DNA of 5,471 bases from Chloroflexota bacterium. GTDB lineage: Bacteria > Chloroflexota > Limnocylindria > Limnocylindrales > CSP1-4. The DNA is taken from contig JAJYMP010000400.1 in the NCBI GenBank assembly GCA_021786915.1, positions 1 through 5,471 on the forward strand. The letters run 5' to 3'. The stretch's first letter is position 1. Every line of letters starts with the position of its first letter. A model generated the notes under the pieces. It was not told where the DNA came from. It did not search any database and worked only from the letters and a program-made list of their open reading frames with translations. Below, piece after piece: positions 4,199 through 5,471 of the stretch. The position numbers and the translations under genes were made by a program.

Positions 4199-4854
4199 CC
4201 GAGCGGGACGGGTTCACCCCCGACGAGGTGGCGCGGATCCGCTCCGCCGCGTCCGCGCTCGAGGGCGCCGCGCGCGACGCCGGTCCGGGGCCCCGCGCGG
4301 GGCTCGCCCGGGACATCATGGCCGCGATCGCCGACGAGCCGGCACCGGCTCCCGTCTCCGCCATGGCGGCCGCGGCGCGGTCCCGTCGGGCGTCGGCGGT
4401 CCTCGCGTCCCTCCGCGACGCCTGGCGGGTCGCCCTCGGCTCGGGCCGGCCGGTCGGCGTCCGCATCTCGTCCGCACTCGTCGTGCTGGTCCTTGCCGTT
4501 GCCGTCGGCGGCGGGATCGGCGGCGCTGCCGCGGCAGCTTGGGTGGCGACGCACCCGTCGCCGACCGAATCGCCCGCGCCGTCCGTCCCACTCGAGTCGC
4601 CCGTCCCGACCCATCCGGGCTCGGCGTCCCCGCCGGCCGGGATGCCCTCCCCCAGGCCGACGCCGAGCGCGATGCCCGGGCCGTCGGCGATGCCGACCAC
4701 AATGCCGACACGGACAGCGATGCCGACCCGGACGCCGATGCCGAGCTCGATGCCCGCGCGGACGCCCATGCCCAGCCGCCAGCCGATGCCCTCGCCGTCC
4801 GCCATGATGACGCCGAGTCACCACCCCGAGCCGAGTCACCACCCCGGCGGCTGA
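4195..4854 (+). CDS. Single-pass membrane protein with Met/His-rich outer tail, candidate anti-sigma factor
   Basis: A 219-residue protein. Its ATG overlaps the sigma stop by four bases, so it is translationally coupled. Residues 1-88 are cytoplasmic and mostly helical (FTPDEVARIRSAASALEGA and LARDIMAAIADEP), in the place where an anti-sigma domain would sit, but the HxxxCxxC zinc motif of ZAS anti-sigmas is absent; the protein has no cysteine at all. Residues about 91-117 are one transmembrane helix (ISSALVVLVLAVAVGGGIGG). Residues 118-219 are a disordered Pro/Ser/Thr tail with 11 methionines, nine of them as Met-Pro at about 150-199, then MM (204-205), and closing on SHHPEPSHHPGG (208-219). 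Met-Pro and His-rich chains bind Cu(I)/Ag(I) or Cu(II) in known copper proteins; ligand binding here is inference. The same SHHPE element is in the exported protein at 2970-3398. Likely role: membrane sensor that holds the sigma factor. A cell-surface or wall-spanning tail without sensing is the alternative. Confidence 0.75.
   Translation: MTERDGFTPDEVARIRSAASALEGAARDAGPGPRAGLARDIMAAIADEPAPAPVSAMAAAARSRRASAVLASLRDAWRVALGSGRPVGVRISSALVVLVLAVAVGGGIGGAAAAAWVATHPSPTESPAPSVPLESPVPTHPGSASPPAGMPSPRPTPSAMPGPSAMPTTMPTRTAMPTRTPMPSSMPARTPMPSRQPMPSPSAMMTPSHHPEPSHHPGG
4641..4806 (+). repeat. Imperfect short-period coding repeat (Met-Pro tail)
   Basis: The DNA encoding residues about 150-204 of the membrane protein is built from degenerate units centred on GATGCC or CATGCC, spaced by multiples of three bases (mostly 12-18). 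Units such as GCGATGCCGAC and CCGATGCCGAG recur. The pattern keeps frame and Met-Pro while the surrounding residues vary among Ser, Thr, Ala and Arg, suggesting growth by slippage followed by divergence. Confidence 0.6.
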
Positions 4855-4868
4855 GGGTCCAGCGAGGA

Positions 4869-5471
4869 TCAGGAGAGCGGCAGCCGGACCGTGAACGTGG
4901 TGCCGAGTCCCCGTCCGGGGCTCTCGACGGCGACCGATCCGCCCATCGCCTCGACGAGCGATCGTGTGATCGCGAGGCCCAGCCCGCTGCCTCCGGCCTG
5001 GCGCGAGCGGGACGGGTCGGCGCGGTAGAAGCGGTCGAAGACGCGGGCGGCCTCGCTGGGTTCGAGCCCGGGACCGTCGTCGCGGACGGTGATGACGGCC
5101 TCCCGGCCCTCGGCGCGGAGGCCCAGGGCCACCGCACCGCCGTCGCGGCCGTACCGGACGGCGTTGGCGACCAGGTTGTCGAGCACCTGGCCGAGCCGCA
5201 TCGGGTCCGCCAGGAGGCGCACTGGGCTGCCGCCCGCGGTGACCGTGATCGAGCGTGCGGCCGCCGTCGACAGGTGCCGGGCACTGACGGCCTGGAGTGC
5301 CTCGGCGCCGTCCACCGGCACCCGCTCGAGGCGGAGATCGCTCGACTCGGCGCGCCACAGGGTCGCGAGGTCGTCGACGAGGCGCTCGAGACGCGCGGTC
5401 TGGTCACCCAGCACGCGCCAGGCGTCTGGCCCGGGCGAGAACACGCCAGCCTCGAGGCCCTCGACATACCC
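4869..5471 (-). CDS. Sensor histidine kinase, C-terminal catalytic part (5' end outside window)
   Basis: The last 200 residues of a two-component sensor kinase; the frame is open to the right edge, so the start, sensor domain and phospho-accepting histidine lie outside. The visible protein begins GYVEGLEAGVFSP, the segment that normally follows the H-box helix, and continues through the second dimerisation helix (RLERLVDDLATLWRAESSDL). The HATPase domain follows with a complete set of ATP-binding motifs: N-box VLDNLVANAVRYG (95-107, Asn 99 and 103), G1 DDGPG (131-135), F-box FDRFYR (145-150), and G2 GGSGLGLAI (160-168), ending GTTFTVRLPLS. A GTG at 5444 is an internal valine, not a start. The gene is convergent with the membrane-protein gene, with only 14 bases between stops and no visible terminator. 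Its response regulator, if adjacent, would be upstream of it beyond the right edge. No ligand can be inferred from this part. Confidence 0.92.
   Translation of the reverse strand, partial: GYVEGLEAGVFSPGPDAWRVLGDQTARLERLVDDLATLWRAESSDLRLERVPVDGAEALQAVSARHLSTAAARSITVTAGGSPVRLLADPMRLGQVLDNLVANAVRYGRDGGAVALGLRAEGREAVITVRDDGPGLEPSEAARVFDRFYRADPSRSRQAGGSGLGLAITRSLVEAMGGSVAVESPGRGLGTTFTVRLPLS

Noticed and set aside
4641..4806. Repeat region considered as a CRISPR array
   Set aside because: Units are short, degenerate, in phase with codons and have no unique spacers; it is a coding repeat.
4066..5358. Long - strand open frame across the sigma end, the membrane gene and part of the kinase
   Set aside because: Arg/Gly/Pro-rich shadow with no motif. 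It conflicts with the sigma factor, the membrane protein and the histidine kinase, which all have family or topology support.

Overview
This window comes from a strongly GC-rich bacterium with GTG starts and tightly packed, overlapping genes. The style fits Chloroflexota (for example the Limnocylindria-type lineages) or Actinobacteria. That placement is inferred from composition and gene style only; there is no rRNA or other phylogenetic marker here.

The left part (about 1-2466) is a sulfur/persulfide gene cluster built around one short divergent promoter region (556-631). Leftward lie a DsrE-family sulfur-carrier-like protein (205-555) and, overlapping its stop by one base, the N-terminus of an FAD-dependent oxidoreductase of the sulfide:quinone oxidoreductase type that runs off the window. 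Rightward lie an ArsR-type regulator fused to a rhodanese domain (632-1327) and, overlapping its stop by four bases (GTGA), a NifS/IscS-type cysteine desulfurase (1324-2466). The likely theme is a sulfane-sulfur-responsive regulator controlling enzymes that make, carry and oxidise sulfane sulfur. The regulator appears to have a leaderless promoter, with an imperfect palindrome lying in the core promoter.

The middle and right part (about 2467-4854) looks like a self-contained envelope-stress or metal-response module, all on the + strand. It holds two small exported proteins rich in Met and His (2635-2883 and 2970-3398), an ECF sigma factor (about 3608-4198), and a single-pass membrane protein (4195-4854) overlapping the sigma stop by ATGA, the usual place for an anti-sigma factor. 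The outside tail of this membrane protein carries nine Met-Pro steps and ends in SHHPEP/SHHPG, motifs also present in the exported protein at 2970-3398. The working idea, not proven, is that the tail and the small proteins bind the same ligand, plausibly a soft or borderline metal such as copper or silver. The sigma gene has no normal start codon where one is expected, which is itself notable.

At the right edge, on the opposite strand and convergent, is the catalytic C-terminal part of a sensor histidine kinase (4869-5471), cut by the window end before its phospho-accepting histidine.

No tRNA, rRNA, CRISPR array, insertion sequence or phage gene was seen. Gaps longer than a few bases are 556-631, 2467-2634, 2884-2969 and 3399-3607; each is described below.
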